Notes under the pieces: generated by a model
The model's database searches: none
Seen by the model: only the letters and a program-made list of their open reading frames with translations
What the model was told of the DNA's origin: nothing
DNA from: Candidatus Aalborgicola danicus
Lineage (GTDB): Bacteria; Pseudomonadota; Gammaproteobacteria; Burkholderiales; Burkholderiaceae_C
DNA length: 64,000 nt
Reading direction: 5' to 3'
Assembly (NCBI GenBank): GCA_016703945.1
Contig: JADJBC010000002.1
Coordinates: 496,001 to 560,000 of the forward strand
Program-made: the position numbers and the translations under genes
Part shown: positions 8,306 to 19,292 of the stretch, piece by piece
How positions within the stretch are numbered: position 1 is the stretch's first letter
How the letters are laid out: each line of letters opens with the position of its first letter

Positions 8306-9598
8306 ATGAGCCACACCCCTGCAGGCATTGGCAAATACCGCATCGAACGGGAATTGGGCCGCGGGGCCAGCGGCGTGGTGTACCTGGCGTATGACACCTT
8401 TCGCGAAACCTGGGTTGCCGTCAAACAGATCCACCCCCATTTGCTGCAAGACCCGGCACAGGCTGCCAAGTACCGGCGGCTGTTGCACAACGAAGCCACG
8501 CTGGCCGGACAGATCAACCACCCCCACATCGTGTCGCTGGTGGACGTGGACGAACGTGCCGACCCACCGTATCTGGTGTTGGAGTATGTCAAAGGCAGCT
8601 CGCTGGAAGCCCACACCTCGCCCGATACCCTGCTGCCGGTGCCAGAGGTCCTGGACATCGCGTTCAAATGCTGCAATGCACTGGAATACGCCCACTTTCA
8701 CGGACTGGTGCACCGCGATATCAAACCCGCCAACCTGTTGCTGCGCGACGATGGCGAGGTCAAGCTGACCGACTTTGGGGCTGCGCTGTCCCAGAAGGGG
8801 GATATCACCCAGATGGCCGGTCTGGTGGGCTCGCCGGCCTATATGTCACCGGAACAGATTCGCGACGAAAAGTTGACCCAGCAGTCCGATATGTTCTCGC
8901 TGGGTGTGGTGTTGTACGAGCTGTTGACTGGCCACAAACCGTTCCAGGGCGACAGCGATTTCGCCACCATTTACAAAATTGGCTCTGAACAACCGGTGCC
9001 CGTTCGTGTGTTGCGCCCAGACCTTCCCGCCACGCTGGATGACGTGGTGCGCACAGCATTGGCAAAAAAACCCGGGGACCGTTTTCCCGACTGGGGGGCC
9101 TTTGCCGATGCCGTGAGCAGCGCCAGCACCAGCCTGACCAAACTGGCCACCCAAATCACCGAGGTCGAGCGTTTTCAAACACTGCGGCAACTGGACTTTT
9201 TCAAAGACTTTTCAGACGTTGCCATCTGGGAGACGCTGCGCCTGGGTCGCATCCGCAGCCTGGACGCCGGCACGGTCCTGATGGAGGAAGACAGTGTGGG
9301 ACGCTCCTTTTACCTGCTGCTGGACGGGGTCGTGCGGGTCAGCAAAAAGAACCTGGCCCTGACCAAATTACGCGCCGGCGTCAGCATTGGTGAAATGGTC
9401 TACCTGCAGTCCGACTCCAATATCCGATCAGCCACGGTGGTCGCCGAGACCGCTGTTTCGGTGCTGAAAATCAAGAGTGCCTCGCTGCACCAAGCCTCGG
9501 CAGAGCTGCAATCTTGTTTCGACAAGGCGTTTATCAAAATGCTGGTCACACGCCTGATTGCCACCAACCAGCAACTGGCGGAATGGGACGTGCGCTGA
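8306..9598 (+). CDS. Ser/Thr protein kinase fused to a cyclic-nucleotide-binding domain
   Basis: The start is set at the ATG at 8306 (MSHTPAGIGKYRIERELGRG), just after the preceding stop; a longer open frame upstream is only an out-of-frame overlap with the GGDEF gene. The Hanks-type kinase domain (about residues 10-275) has glycine loop GRGASGVV, K40, HRD with D138, DFG at 156-158 and SPAYMSPEQ. The C-terminal part (about 295-410) is a cNMP/Crp-type beta-barrel with phosphate-binding cassette IGEMVYLQSDSNIRSATV that keeps the GE and R-A/T positions. It may therefore bind cAMP, cGMP or another nucleotide. There is no membrane segment. It is the last gene of the 3516-9598 operon and converges on the DUF748 gene with a 3-bp gap. 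Confidence 0.92.
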   Translation: MSHTPAGIGKYRIERELGRGASGVVYLAYDTFRETWVAVKQIHPHLLQDPAQAAKYRRLLHNEATLAGQINHPHIVSLVDVDERADPPYLVLEYVKGSSLEAHTSPDTLLPVPEVLDIAFKCCNALEYAHFHGLVHRDIKPANLLLRDDGEVKLTDFGAALSQKGDITQMAGLVGSPAYMSPEQIRDEKLTQQSDMFSLGVVLYELLTGHKPFQGDSDFATIYKIGSEQPVPVRVLRPDLPATLDDVVRTALAKKPGDRFPDWGAFADAVSSASTSLTKLATQITEVERFQTLRQLDFFKDFSDVAIWETLRLGRIRSLDAGTVLMEEDSVGRSFYLLLDGVVRVSKKNLALTKLRAGVSIGEMVYLQSDSNIRSATVVAETAVSVLKIKSASLHQASAELQSCFDKAFIKMLVTRLIATNQQLAEWDVR

Positions 9599-9601
9599 GC
9601 C

Positions 9602-12600
9602 TTAGCGACTGGTCACATTCAGTTCCGCTCGGGGTTTCCAGTCGGCAGCCGATGCCACGATTTTGGGAGCCCCCAGAAACAAGCGCTCGGCACCGAGCTT
9701 GCGGCTGGCCAGATAGTCCTTGACCGCCACACCACGTTGCAACGCCAGTTCACGCATGCTGTCTTCGGACACCGTGATACTGGCCAACAACAAGGCCTCC
9801 ATGTCAGCATCGGGAATGTCCTTGGCCAAACCCAACACATTGCGGGGCTTGGTGATATCGACGCGGCGGTACACATCCTTGAGCAGCGCGGGGCGTTCGG
9901 CATCCGACAGCGCGACGGCGCTGGCGACGTCCTGGCCGGTGACAGCGGCGCGGCGGCGTTTCTCCCCCAGCATCAAGCCCCTGAGGCGTTCGCGCTTCAA
10001 GGCATCACGCTCAGTGTCCAGGCTGGCGGTACCAACCACCGTCACCTGCAACACCGGGCGCTCGGCCAGCGCCTTGGCAACCGTATCCAGGCCACCCTTT
10101 GCGTCCGCCGTCAACCCACTGCTGCCCGGTTCAAACACCACGGCGCTCAGCGCGTCGCCCGCACTGCCACCGCCGAACGCATGCGCAATCAGGCTGAAGG
10201 GCGCCGTCAGTGCCTTGCCAATCAGGTTGGTGATGACCTTCCAGACCACCGCACCGATCCGAAAATCGGGGTCGTTCAGCGAGCCGCTGATAGGCAGGTT
10301 GATGTCGATCACCCCGTCGCGGTCAGCCAGCAAAGCGACGGCGAGTTTCACCGGTAGGCTGTTGGGAGCACCCTCCACCTTGTCTCCAAAACTGAGCTGG
10401 TTCAGGATCAAATTGTTGTTGGCAGTCAATTGGCCATCGGGCTGCACGGTGTAGGTGACATCCATGCTGAGCTTGCCGCGTTCGATGCCATAACCTGCGT
10501 ATTTGACCGAATAGGCCGTCAGCGGCGGCAGGTCCAGGTCACGCACACTGCCTTTGATGTCCAGGGCCAGGGGTTGCGCCAGCGGGTTGATCTTGCCGGT
10601 CACCTCCAACGATGCCGAGCCTTCGGCCCGTCCCTTCAAAGCCAGATCGGCCAGTGGTACTTTACCGTCTGCAGTCTGCGAGGAAAACTGGCTCAGCGTG
10701 CCACTGAGCTCGGTAATGTCCGCCGAATAGTTGGGCCGAATAAATCGATCCGAAAACAACACCTTGCCGTTGACAAGGGTTATGGGTCCCATGCTGACGA
10801 TGGCGGCAAGCGGGTCCCTTTGAACGGCTGTGGCGGCGACATTGGCATCGGTGCGGGCGGGGTTCGGTTGTGGCGCGCCTTTAACCAGGTCCTGCAGATT
10901 GACACGCCCGGTCGGAAACACGATCACGCGCGCAAAAAAATCGGACAAGCTCGCTTCACGCACCTGCAACCGGGTGGCAGAACCCGGTGCCATGCGCAAG
11001 TCGATGCCGGGCACCTGCAGGGACTTCCAACTCAGCAGTTCTTCGGCCACGCCAAGCTCGGGGCCTTGTACCGGCACCGCGTCGGCACCGCCTGCCGCCA
11101 CCACGGTATTGGCGCGGAAGTCGTCCAGCGACGCGTCCCCATTCAGCTGCAGGTCTGTACCTGCGGGACCGGCCGCATACCGCATCTCGCCGCGGTAACT
11201 GGTGTCGGCCCGCAACACGGCCAGGTTGAGCTGGTCCGCGACATACGGGGTCACGGCATGCAAAGGAATGTCTTGCGCGTCCAGCGTGCCCTGGACCACC
11301 AGCGGCGCCCACATCAGCGTACCCCGGTAGTTCAACGAACCCGGCTCGGTACGGCCTGCTTTGACACGCGCCGACAGGCTGAGGGGTGCAGGCTTGTTAC
11401 CCTCCAGCGTTGCGTTGTTGAGCTGCAGCTTCAGAGCTGACAGCTCCAGACGCACCGGTCGGGCCAGGCTGCGGTCGTCCAGCTTCAGGGTGGCGTCGTC
11501 AACCGCCAGCTCGCCCACACTCACCTGCCAGGCAGAAGCCGGCCCTGTCGTGGCCGCACCGGCGCCGGGTGCTGTATCGGTGGGCGTGTCCGGTGGCGCA
11601 GTGGTGGTCTCTGGCACTGCCGTTTTCAACCATGTTTGTGCGGTCCACTGCCCACCAGTGTTGCGGTGCGCCATGAAGCTGGGTGATCGCAAGGCCAGCT
11701 TGCCGACCGATGCGGTGCGGGCGCCCCAGTCGAATTGGGCCGCCGTGATCTCCAGCAACTTGAACCGCGGCATCTCGCTGGCGGCACGCTGGGCGCCGGT
11801 CGACAAAGTGGTGTCTGCCATCGGCTGCTCCTTGCCCGCCGTGAGCGCAAAGTCGCGCACGGTCAGCCGGGGCACGCTGAATTGCAGGCTGTCAGCGGAC
11901 CAGGTGGTGTTCAGCTCCGCATCCAACACACCGCTCACGGCGGGGTGCAGAACCTGCGACAGATACGGTGCAGCCAGCGCCAATTCGGCATCCGCCAGGG
12001 ACACCTGCCCCGTGGCCCGCGCCGCCGTTGCCTCGCCGTTAAAGGCCAGGCGAGCGGCTTTGCCAGAGGCCATCAGACGGGCAGAACCGTCCACACGCAT
12101 CGGCGAAGACGCCGCCAGCGGCCAGCGCAAGCCATGGGCCTGCAGTGCCAGCGTGTCCAGCGTCAGGCGGGCTTGCGGCCGAGTGCTGTCATCCGTCCAG
12201 CCCACGGCACCCTTGTTGACAACCAGCCGCTCCAAACCCAAGGTCCAGGCCTTGGATGCCGTTTTGGCCAAAACTTGTGAGTCTTTTTGGCCTCCCGCCC
12301 CCGTGGAATTTGCGGTAGCAGCTATGTTTTTAGTAGCAGCTTGGTCGCTACCGGTCATACCAGAGAGCAGCTTGATGCGCCCAGATACATCACGCACCAC
12401 TTGCAGACGCGGCCCCGTGATCTCCAGCGCGGCCAACTGTGCGGTCCGATCCAACGGGCGCACATCGCTCAATTCAGCGACCAGGGACTCCACGCCCAAC
12501 ACCGGCTGACCCGCTGCGTCCCCCAGCGCCAGCCCGGAAACCTGGACCCTACCGGCCACGCTGAGCCGGGACTGGGTGGATTGCTCGAAGCCCAGACGCA

Positions 12601-13372
12601 GATCGGCGTCCACCACCGCGCCGCTAAGCCGCAGCGGCCCACCCTGGGGCAGATAGGGCAAATAGGGCGCAAGGTCCAGATGGGTGATCTTGAGCGTGGC
12701 AGCGCCCTTGTGGGTCTGTGCAAACGGTGTGCCTTCGGCCGCCGTATCAAAGGCGCTGCCATTGAGCTCAAAAGCCAGGCGTGGCACCACCTTGACGTCC
12801 CGCTTGGAATCCAGCGTACTGAGGAAGGGCAGCGCCAGGTGCAGCGCACGCACGGCGTGTTGGCGGGCTCCTGCAGGCAGTTGGTCGGTGAAATCGACGC
12901 TGCCGCCATGGAGACTGAGGTTGTAAAGGGCAAATGGTATCGGCCCCGACGCGGGCTCCGGGGCCTTGTTCAGCCGCTCCAGAATATCGTCCACGTCATA
13001 ACGCCCATCGCCCTTGTGGATGAGGCGCAGCGTGGGCTGCTCCACCGTGATGGCGTCCAGCACGGGGGCCATGTGCAACAGCGACACCAGTTCCACATCG
13101 GCATACAGGCGGCCCACCACCAGTTGGGGGCCACTGCCGTCGGCCATGGCCACTGCCAGGTCGGACACCGTCAGCTCCAGCGACCAGGGCCTGAAGGCGA
13201 CGGCGCCTACGGTCACCGTGCGACCCAGGGCCTGACTGCCCTGCTGTTCAATCAGCCGATGCACCAGGGGCGGAACTGCCAGCCATGCCAAGACCCAGAC
13301 AGCCAAAACCGCGCCGGTGAAACCGTAAACGCGACGCCGCCAATCGGGCGTTATGGAGACCGGAAACTGCAT
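9602..13372 (-). CDS. DUF748 (AsmA-like) giant envelope protein
   Basis: The 1256-residue protein has one N-terminal membrane segment (about residues 15-36, AVLAVWVLAWLAVPPLV) followed by a very long periplasmic beta-rich chain. The opening (QALGRTVTVGAVAFRPWSLELTVSDLAV) and the C-terminal block (VVFEPGSSGLTADAKGGLDTV) match DUF748 proteins. These are AsmA/YhdP/TamB relatives thought to form hydrophobic grooves bridging the inner and outer membranes; that role is known for the wider superfamily and inferred here. At 12313-12353 a copy of the dispersed TAGC palindromic repeat is read in frame, giving an alanine-rich insert (SDQAATKNIAATAN). The protein is flanked by two unrelated-looking signalling operons and faces both. 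Confidence 0.88.
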   Translation of the reverse strand: MQFPVSITPDWRRRVYGFTGAVLAVWVLAWLAVPPLVHRLIEQQGSQALGRTVTVGAVAFRPWSLELTVSDLAVAMADGSGPQLVVGRLYADVELVSLLHMAPVLDAITVEQPTLRLIHKGDGRYDVDDILERLNKAPEPASGPIPFALYNLSLHGGSVDFTDQLPAGARQHAVRALHLALPFLSTLDSKRDVKVVPRLAFELNGSAFDTAAEGTPFAQTHKGAATLKITHLDLAPYLPYLPQGGPLRLSGAVVDADLRLGFEQSTQSRLSVAGRVQVSGLALGDAAGQPVLGVESLVAELSDVRPLDRTAQLAALEITGPRLQVVRDVSGRIKLLSGMTGSDQAATKNIAATANSTGAGGQKDSQVLAKTASKAWTLGLERLVVNKGAVGWTDDSTRPQARLTLDTLALQAHGLRWPLAASSPMRVDGSARLMASGKAARLAFNGEATAARATGQVSLADAELALAAPYLSQVLHPAVSGVLDAELNTTWSADSLQFSVPRLTVRDFALTAGKEQPMADTTLSTGAQRAASEMPRFKLLEITAAQFDWGARTASVGKLALRSPSFMAHRNTGGQWTAQTWLKTAVPETTTAPPDTPTDTAPGAGAATTGPASAWQVSVGELAVDDATLKLDDRSLARPVRLELSALKLQLNNATLEGNKPAPLSLSARVKAGRTEPGSLNYRGTLMWAPLVVQGTLDAQDIPLHAVTPYVADQLNLAVLRADTSYRGEMRYAAGPAGTDLQLNGDASLDDFRANTVVAAGGADAVPVQGPELGVAEELLSWKSLQVPGIDLRMAPGSATRLQVREASLSDFFARVIVFPTGRVNLQDLVKGAPQPNPARTDANVAATAVQRDPLAAIVSMGPITLVNGKVLFSDRFIRPNYSADITELSGTLSQFSSQTADGKVPLADLALKGRAEGSASLEVTGKINPLAQPLALDIKGSVRDLDLPPLTAYSVKYAGYGIERGKLSMDVTYTVQPDGQLTANNNLILNQLSFGDKVEGAPNSLPVKLAVALLADRDGVIDINLPISGSLNDPDFRIGAVVWKVITNLIGKALTAPFSLIAHAFGGGSAGDALSAVVFEPGSSGLTADAKGGLDTVAKALAERPVLQVTVVGTASLDTERDALKRERLRGLMLGEKRRRAAVTGQDVASAVALSDAERPALLKDVYRRVDITKPRNVLGLAKDIPDADMEALLLASITVSEDSMRELALQRGVAVKDYLASRKLGAERLFLGAPKIVASAADWKPRAELNVTSR
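12313..12353 (-). repeat. TAGC palindromic element inside the DUF748 coding sequence, copy F
   Basis: Outer arms CGGTAGC and GCTACCG are perfect inverted repeats. They enclose a core GCTATGTTTTTAGTAGC resembling the intergenic copies at 48886 and 51128. The element is translated in frame in the DUF748 gene. Confidence 0.6.
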
Positions 13373-13656
13373 GCATGTACCTTGAAAATAAGCCCTTACA
13401 CCGGGGCCTGCGATTTTAGTAGGCCAACCAGAGCGGGGCCGGGCGTGCTACCGTGGGCCGATCAGTGTGCTGGGAACACCAATTTGTCAAAAAAGTGAGC
13501 ATAGAATCAGCCGAAAACCAACGTCTTCGGCGGCTCTGCATCCAGCAGGGCTCCAGAATGCCGGCCAATGCAGTGACAGCGAGCACAGGGAGTGTTGACC
13601 ATGGATTCGGCGCCGCGGGCATTCTCACCATCACCAGAAAACGACCAGGAGAACCC

Positions 13657-16600
13657 ATGACTGCTGCGCCACCGGATCTGTCACACACCAGCGCAGTCAC
13701 ACCCTTCGCCCCGGATCCGCAGCGCGCCCGACGGCGCTGGTTGGGCGCCGGAGCCCTGGTGGTCAGCTGCCTGCTCGGTGCGGGCGCTGTCTGTGCAGCG
13801 CCCGCAACAGTAAACACCACGCAACCGATGGGCAAGGACGCAGGTCCCCAACGCTGGAGTGAACTAGCCGACAGCGTGTTCCAACACGCTGGCTCCGATC
13901 AGGGCCTGCAGCACAACCACGTCATGGCCATCGCCGAAGACGGTGATGGTTTCCTGTGGGTCGGCACCCAAGGCGGTTTGGCGCGCTGGGACGGTTACCG
14001 CTTCAAGCCCTATTTGCCCGACCCCAAAGTAGCCTCGGCCCTGCCCGACAACTATGTCCACACCCTTTACACCGATGGCCAGGGCCGGTTGTGGGTTGGC
14101 ACCGGTTCAGGCGGCCTGGCCCGCTACGACCGCGATCAGGACAGCTTCGTTCGTATCCCTATCGGCCCCCAGGGCATCAGCCACAAGGGGGGTCAACGCC
14201 GTGGCCGACGATGGTGCCGGTGGCCTCTGGGTGGGCACCCACGGCGGTGGCCTGGACCAACTTGACAACACGGCCAGCGCCACCCAACACTGGCGCCACG
14301 ACCCCAAGGACACCAGCAGTCTGCCCAACAACGTGGTCACCGCGGTATTACGTGGGCGCAATACCAAACTGTGGGTGGGTACCGCCAGAGGCCTGGTTCA
14401 GCTAAACGCTGCTGGTACCGGATTTGTCCCCATTACGCTGCCCACGGCCAATGGTGCGCCGCCGGTGGTGCGTGCCCTGTTTGAGGACACTTCCGGACGC
14501 ATCTGGGTGGGTACCAATGCCAACGGCGCGTTTGTCATCGATGCTGCCTCGGGCATGGCCAAAGCCGTGGAAGAGCACGGCGGTGAAGTCCCTACGTTGG
14601 GCAGCGACCGGGTGGTATCCATTTCGGAGGCCCGCCCCAGCGAGATCTGGTTGGGCACCTTTGGTCAAGGCATTGTGGTCGTCAACACGGCCGACTGGCA
14701 CACCCGGCGGGTGCGCCATGACGACGCAGTGCGCGCCAGTCTGCTCAGTGACCAGGTCAATGCGGTGCGGCGCGATCGCTCGGGCCTGCTGTGGGTCGGC
14801 ACCACCCAAGGGCTGAGCCGCCATGACCCGGCGGCAGCGGGCATTTTGACGGTGTCAGGGCGTTTGGGCCGCGCACAGGGTGCTCCCGACCTGGATGTTT
14901 TTTCGGTCTTGGGCTCCAGCTCAGGCCGGTTATGGCTGGGCCTGGGTCAGAACGGTCTGGACATCCTCAACCCGGCCGATGCGGTGGTGACTGGGGTACG
15001 ACCCGATGCCGCTCGCCCCGATACGGCCTTGCCCAAAAGCACCGTGTGGACCCTGGCGCAGGCGTCTACCGGTGATGTGTATGTAGGCACGGGAGCGGGC
15101 TTGTACCGTACCGACGCACAGGGCTCCAAGGTAACGCGCCTGCCTTGGCCACCGGGCAAGCCGTTTGAGGGGATTTCGGCCCTGGCCTATGACGACGGAA
15201 ACCTCTGGGTGGCCGGCGGTGTGGCCGGGCCACCACCGGCTGGCGCCTACCTGTGGCGCTTTGATGCGCAGGGCACACCAACGCGCCTGGCCAGTTTCAG
15301 TGAGTTGAGTGACCCGCGGGTGAAGGCCCTGGTGCGTGATCGCGATGGCAGCCTGTGGGTGGGCACCCAAAACGGCCTCAATCGGCTGGACGCCAGCGGG
15401 GCGGTGGTGGAGCGTATTGTGTCCACGCCGGGTGATGCGGCCAGCTTGTCGGATCCGCACATCGCTTCGCTGTTGCTGGACCGCCAGGGTCGGTTGTGGG
15501 TGGCCACGTTGGGCGGTGGGGTCGATGTAATGGAGGGGCGCAGTGCCGATGGCAAGCCACGCTTTCGCAGGATGGGGACCGCGCAGGGTCTGCCTAGCGC
15601 CATTATCTGCAAGCTGCTGGAGGACGCCAGCGGCCGGATTTGGGCCAACACGGCCAATGGCCTAGCTGTCATCGATGCACAGAGTCTTGCAATTCGGGCC
15701 CCGGCCCGTGCCGATGATCTGGTCAAGGGCTGTTGGGCGGGGTCAGGGGCCACTACGGCACTGGGTGAGCTGGCCTTTGGCGGGGCCGGTGGCCTGACCC
15801 TGGTGCGTCCGCAGCATTTGCAGGATTGGCGTTACCGCCCACCGGTGGTGGTGACCGAGGCCCGGGTCGGCGCCCGGCCGGTGCCTGCGGGGCGCTTCAA
15901 TTCCCGCACCAGCGAGCTACCGTTGACGATCAACCCGGAGGCCAATAGTTTTGCAATTGAGTTCGCAGCGCTGGATTTTTCTGCGCCGCAGCGCAACCAA
16001 TATGCCTATCAGCTCGACGGATATGACCGCGACTGGATCACCACCGATGCCACCCGACGCCTGGCCTCGTATACGAATTTGCCCCCGGGGAACTACACCT
16101 TGCGCCTGCGTGGCTCCAACCGCGAAGGGACCTGGACCGAAAGCGCGCTGGCGCTGCCCATTCGGGTCTTGCCGGCCTGGTACCAGACGTTGTGGTTTCG
16201 CGCCTTCGCCGTGTTGCTGCTGATATCAGCCGTGCTCGCCTTTGTCCGGGCTCGCACGGGTTATTTGCGGCAGCGCCAGCTGGAGCTGGAGAACACGGTG
16301 GCGCTGCGCACCGCCGAATTGCATGAAAAGCAGCAGACCCTGGAGACGCAACAAGCCACCCTGGTGGCGACCAATGCGGAACTGGCCCTTTCGGCCGGGA
16401 CCCTGGAGCAATTGGGCGAAATTGGCCGCCAGATTACCGCCAACCTCAATGCCTCCGATGTTTTTACCACCCTGTACCAAGGCATTGAGGGTTTGCTCGA
16501 CGCACCGTCCCTATCGATCTACCGCCTCGGTGCTAATGGGGACCGTTTGGTGCGTGTGTTTGGCCGCGACGAAGGCCATGTGTTGCCCGACTTGACCATT

Positions 16601-19207
16601 GACCTGGACTCGCCCAGTTCCATCGCCGCCCGCGTCGCACGCGAGCGCATCGAAGTACTGGAGGAGTTGGCCCCGGGGACACAACAAGACAGCCTGGTCT
16701 ACGGCCTGCGTCCCATGTCGACCCTGCTGTTCGCGCCCCTGGTGGTCGGAGAACGCCTGATTGGCGTCATGACCATACAGTCCAACCGCGAGCATGCGTA
16801 TGGCGAACGGGAGCGCTCGATCTTTCGTGCCCTGTGTGCCTACGGCGCGATTGCGCTGGACAACGCGGCGGCCTACGAAAACGCGCGCATTGCCATGCTG
16901 GCGGCGGCACAGGCCAAACAACTGGCGGAGGAAGCCAAAGTGGTGGCCGACGAAGCCACCGAGTCCAAGTCCCTGTTCCTGGCCAATATGAGCCACGAGA
17001 TTCGCACCCCGATGAATGCCATCATTGGAATGAGTCACCTCGCGTTGCAGACCGACCTGGATAAAAAACAGCGCAACTACGTGGAAAAGGTCAATCGTGC
17101 TGGCGAAAACCTGCTGGGCATCATCAACGACATTCTGGACATCTCCAAAATTGAGGCGAGGAAGATGTCGATGGAGAAGACCGATTTCCGCCTCGAAGAC
17201 GTGATGGATCACCTGTCCAACCTGGTCGGCATGAAGACCGAGGAAAAAGGGCTCGAACTATTGTTCACCGTGGCGCCTGATGTGCCCACGGCGCTGGTGG
17301 GCGACCCGCTGCGTCTGGGTCAGGTGCTGATCAATCTGGGCAACAACGCAGTCAAATTTACTGACACCGGCGAAATTGTGGTGGGTGTCGAAAAAATTGC
17401 GCAAGACCCACAAGGGGTGGAGTTGCACTTCTGGATCAAGGACAGCGGCATTGGTATGACCCCGGAGCAATGCACCAAAATGTTCCAATCGTTCAGCCAG
17501 GCCGACGCCTCCACCACGCGCAAGTATGGTGGCACCGGTTTGGGTCTGGCCATTTCCAAGAATCTGGTTGAATTGATGGATGGTGACATTTGGGTGGAAA
17601 GCGAACCCGGCAAGGGATCGGTCTTCCACTTCCATGCACGCTTTGGACTGCAAGAACAACCCATGCCCAGGCGCATGTTCCGCGCCGATGAACTGCGTGG
17701 CGTGCGGGTGCTGGTGGTGGACGACAATGCGTCGGCACGTGAAATCTTGACCACCATGGCCACATACAGTGGACTGGAAGTCGACGTTGCGTCCGACGGA
17801 AAACAGGCTTTGGCCATGATCACGGCCGCCGAGCGGAAAGATCTGCCCTACGCGCTGGTGCTGATGGACTGGAAGATGCCGGGTATGGACGGCATAGAGA
17901 CCATGCAGCGGCTGCAGGACGAACACATCTCACGCATCCCCGCTGTCATCATGGCCACTGCCTACGGCCGTGAGGAAGCCATTGACGAAGCACAACAGCG
18001 CGGTGTGTCGCTGAAGTCGGTGTTGACCAAACCCGTTACCGCGCCCCACCTGCTGGAAGCCATTGGCGAGATGCTGGGTAAGGGTTTTGTGACCGAGACG
18101 CGTGCCCAGGAAAAAGCAGAAGATCTGGGTACCTGCATGGCGAAACTTCGGGGAGCCCGTGTGTTGCTGGTGGAAGACAACGAGATGAACCAGGAACTGG
18201 CCATGGAACTGCTGACGCAAGCCTACATGGAGGTCATACTGGCCTGCAATGGGCAAGAGGCTCTGGATGTGCTCGCCCAAGACCCTGAATTTGATGGTGT
18301 GCTGATGGATTGTCAAATGCCGGTCATGGATGGCTACAACGCCACCCGCGCCATTCGTTCCCAGCCGGCATTTGCCAAGATACCTATCATTGCGATGACG
18401 GCCAACGCCATGTCCGGCGACCGGGAAAAGGTAATTGCCGCCGGCATGTGGGACCACATTGCAAAACCCCTCAACGTCAACGCGATGTTTGCAACGCTGG
18501 CCAAATGGATTACGCCGGCGCGGCGCGACACACTTCTGCGACCAGCCCAAGTCGACCTGGCGATGCAAACGACGGTATCTGAGACGCTGGCGCAGGACCC
18601 GTACGCCTTGCCCCCTTTGCCCGGCATCGACATCAAGGCTGGTTTGGCCATCACGATGAACAACCTAAAACTGTACCGGCGCATGTTGATCCGGTTCCGC
18701 AACAGCCAGGGGCAGTTCGGCGACCTTTTTGCGGCGGCTCGGGCGGGTGCGGATGCGCTGGCCCCCGAGCGGGCTGCGCACACACTCAAGGGTAATGCCG
18801 GCAACATTGGAGCAAGGGACGTTCAGGTCGCCGCAGGCGAGCTGGAGCAAGCCTGCAATGACGGTGCACCGGCCGAGCGCATCGCCGAACTGCTGGACCA
18901 GACGTTGGCGGCATTGGCGCCCGTGCTGGCGGGGCTCAGTGCCGTGGAGGGCGAAGCCCCCCCAGCGCCGGGTTCTCAGTCCCGCGTGTTGACAGCGCGG
19001 TCGGCGCAACTTCAAGACACGCTGAACCAAGGCGTCAAAAGGCTTAAAGTGCTACTGGAAGACTGTGACTCGGAATCGGTCGATCTGATTGCTGAACTCA
19101 CCCCCATGGGACATGGGACGCCATTGGCGCCAGCCCTGGCCAAGGCTGCGGCCGCCATCGCCAACAGCGACTTTGATGTGGCACTGGAAGCCCTGTCTGA
19201 CACATGA
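13657..19207 (+). CDS. Two-component-propeller hybrid histidine kinase (frame interrupted at 14187-14192)
   Basis: The start is ATG 13657 with AGGAG about 8 nt upstream. The order is a signal/anchor (WLGAGALVVSCLLGAGAVCA), about 13 visible propeller repeats of the LWVGTxxGGLxRxD type (probably two seven-bladed propellers), a Y_Y_Y domain, one membrane segment near 16190-16245, a coiled coil, GAF, HisKA (MSHEIRTPMNA, about 16988), HATPase (GGTGLGLAIS), REC1 (MDWKMPGMDG, about 17870), REC2 (MDCQMPVMDG, about 18305) and HPt (HTLKGNAGN, about 18780). The N-terminal frame runs on to a stop at 14265, while the rest is one base out of frame. The switch lies at a G6 run; with five G the protein reads GISHKGVNAVADDGAGG. 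Total length 5551 nt (3n+1) fits one inserted base. It resembles BACON/propeller sensors of polysaccharide use, but the ligand is unknown. Confidence 0.88.
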
Positions 19208-19292
19208 CAAACCACCTCTTCATCACCCCAAAGACTGTACACGCGGGCAGTTGGGCGTTTCCGTGCGTGTGTGGTTTAACCTGGAAATTGCC

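Noticed and set aside
12287..13498. Long plus-strand open frame of 403 codons, and others at 10430-11440 and 11361-12509, opposite DUF748
   Set aside because: They are antisense shadows in GC-rich coding DNA; DUF748 on the minus strand has clear domain content.
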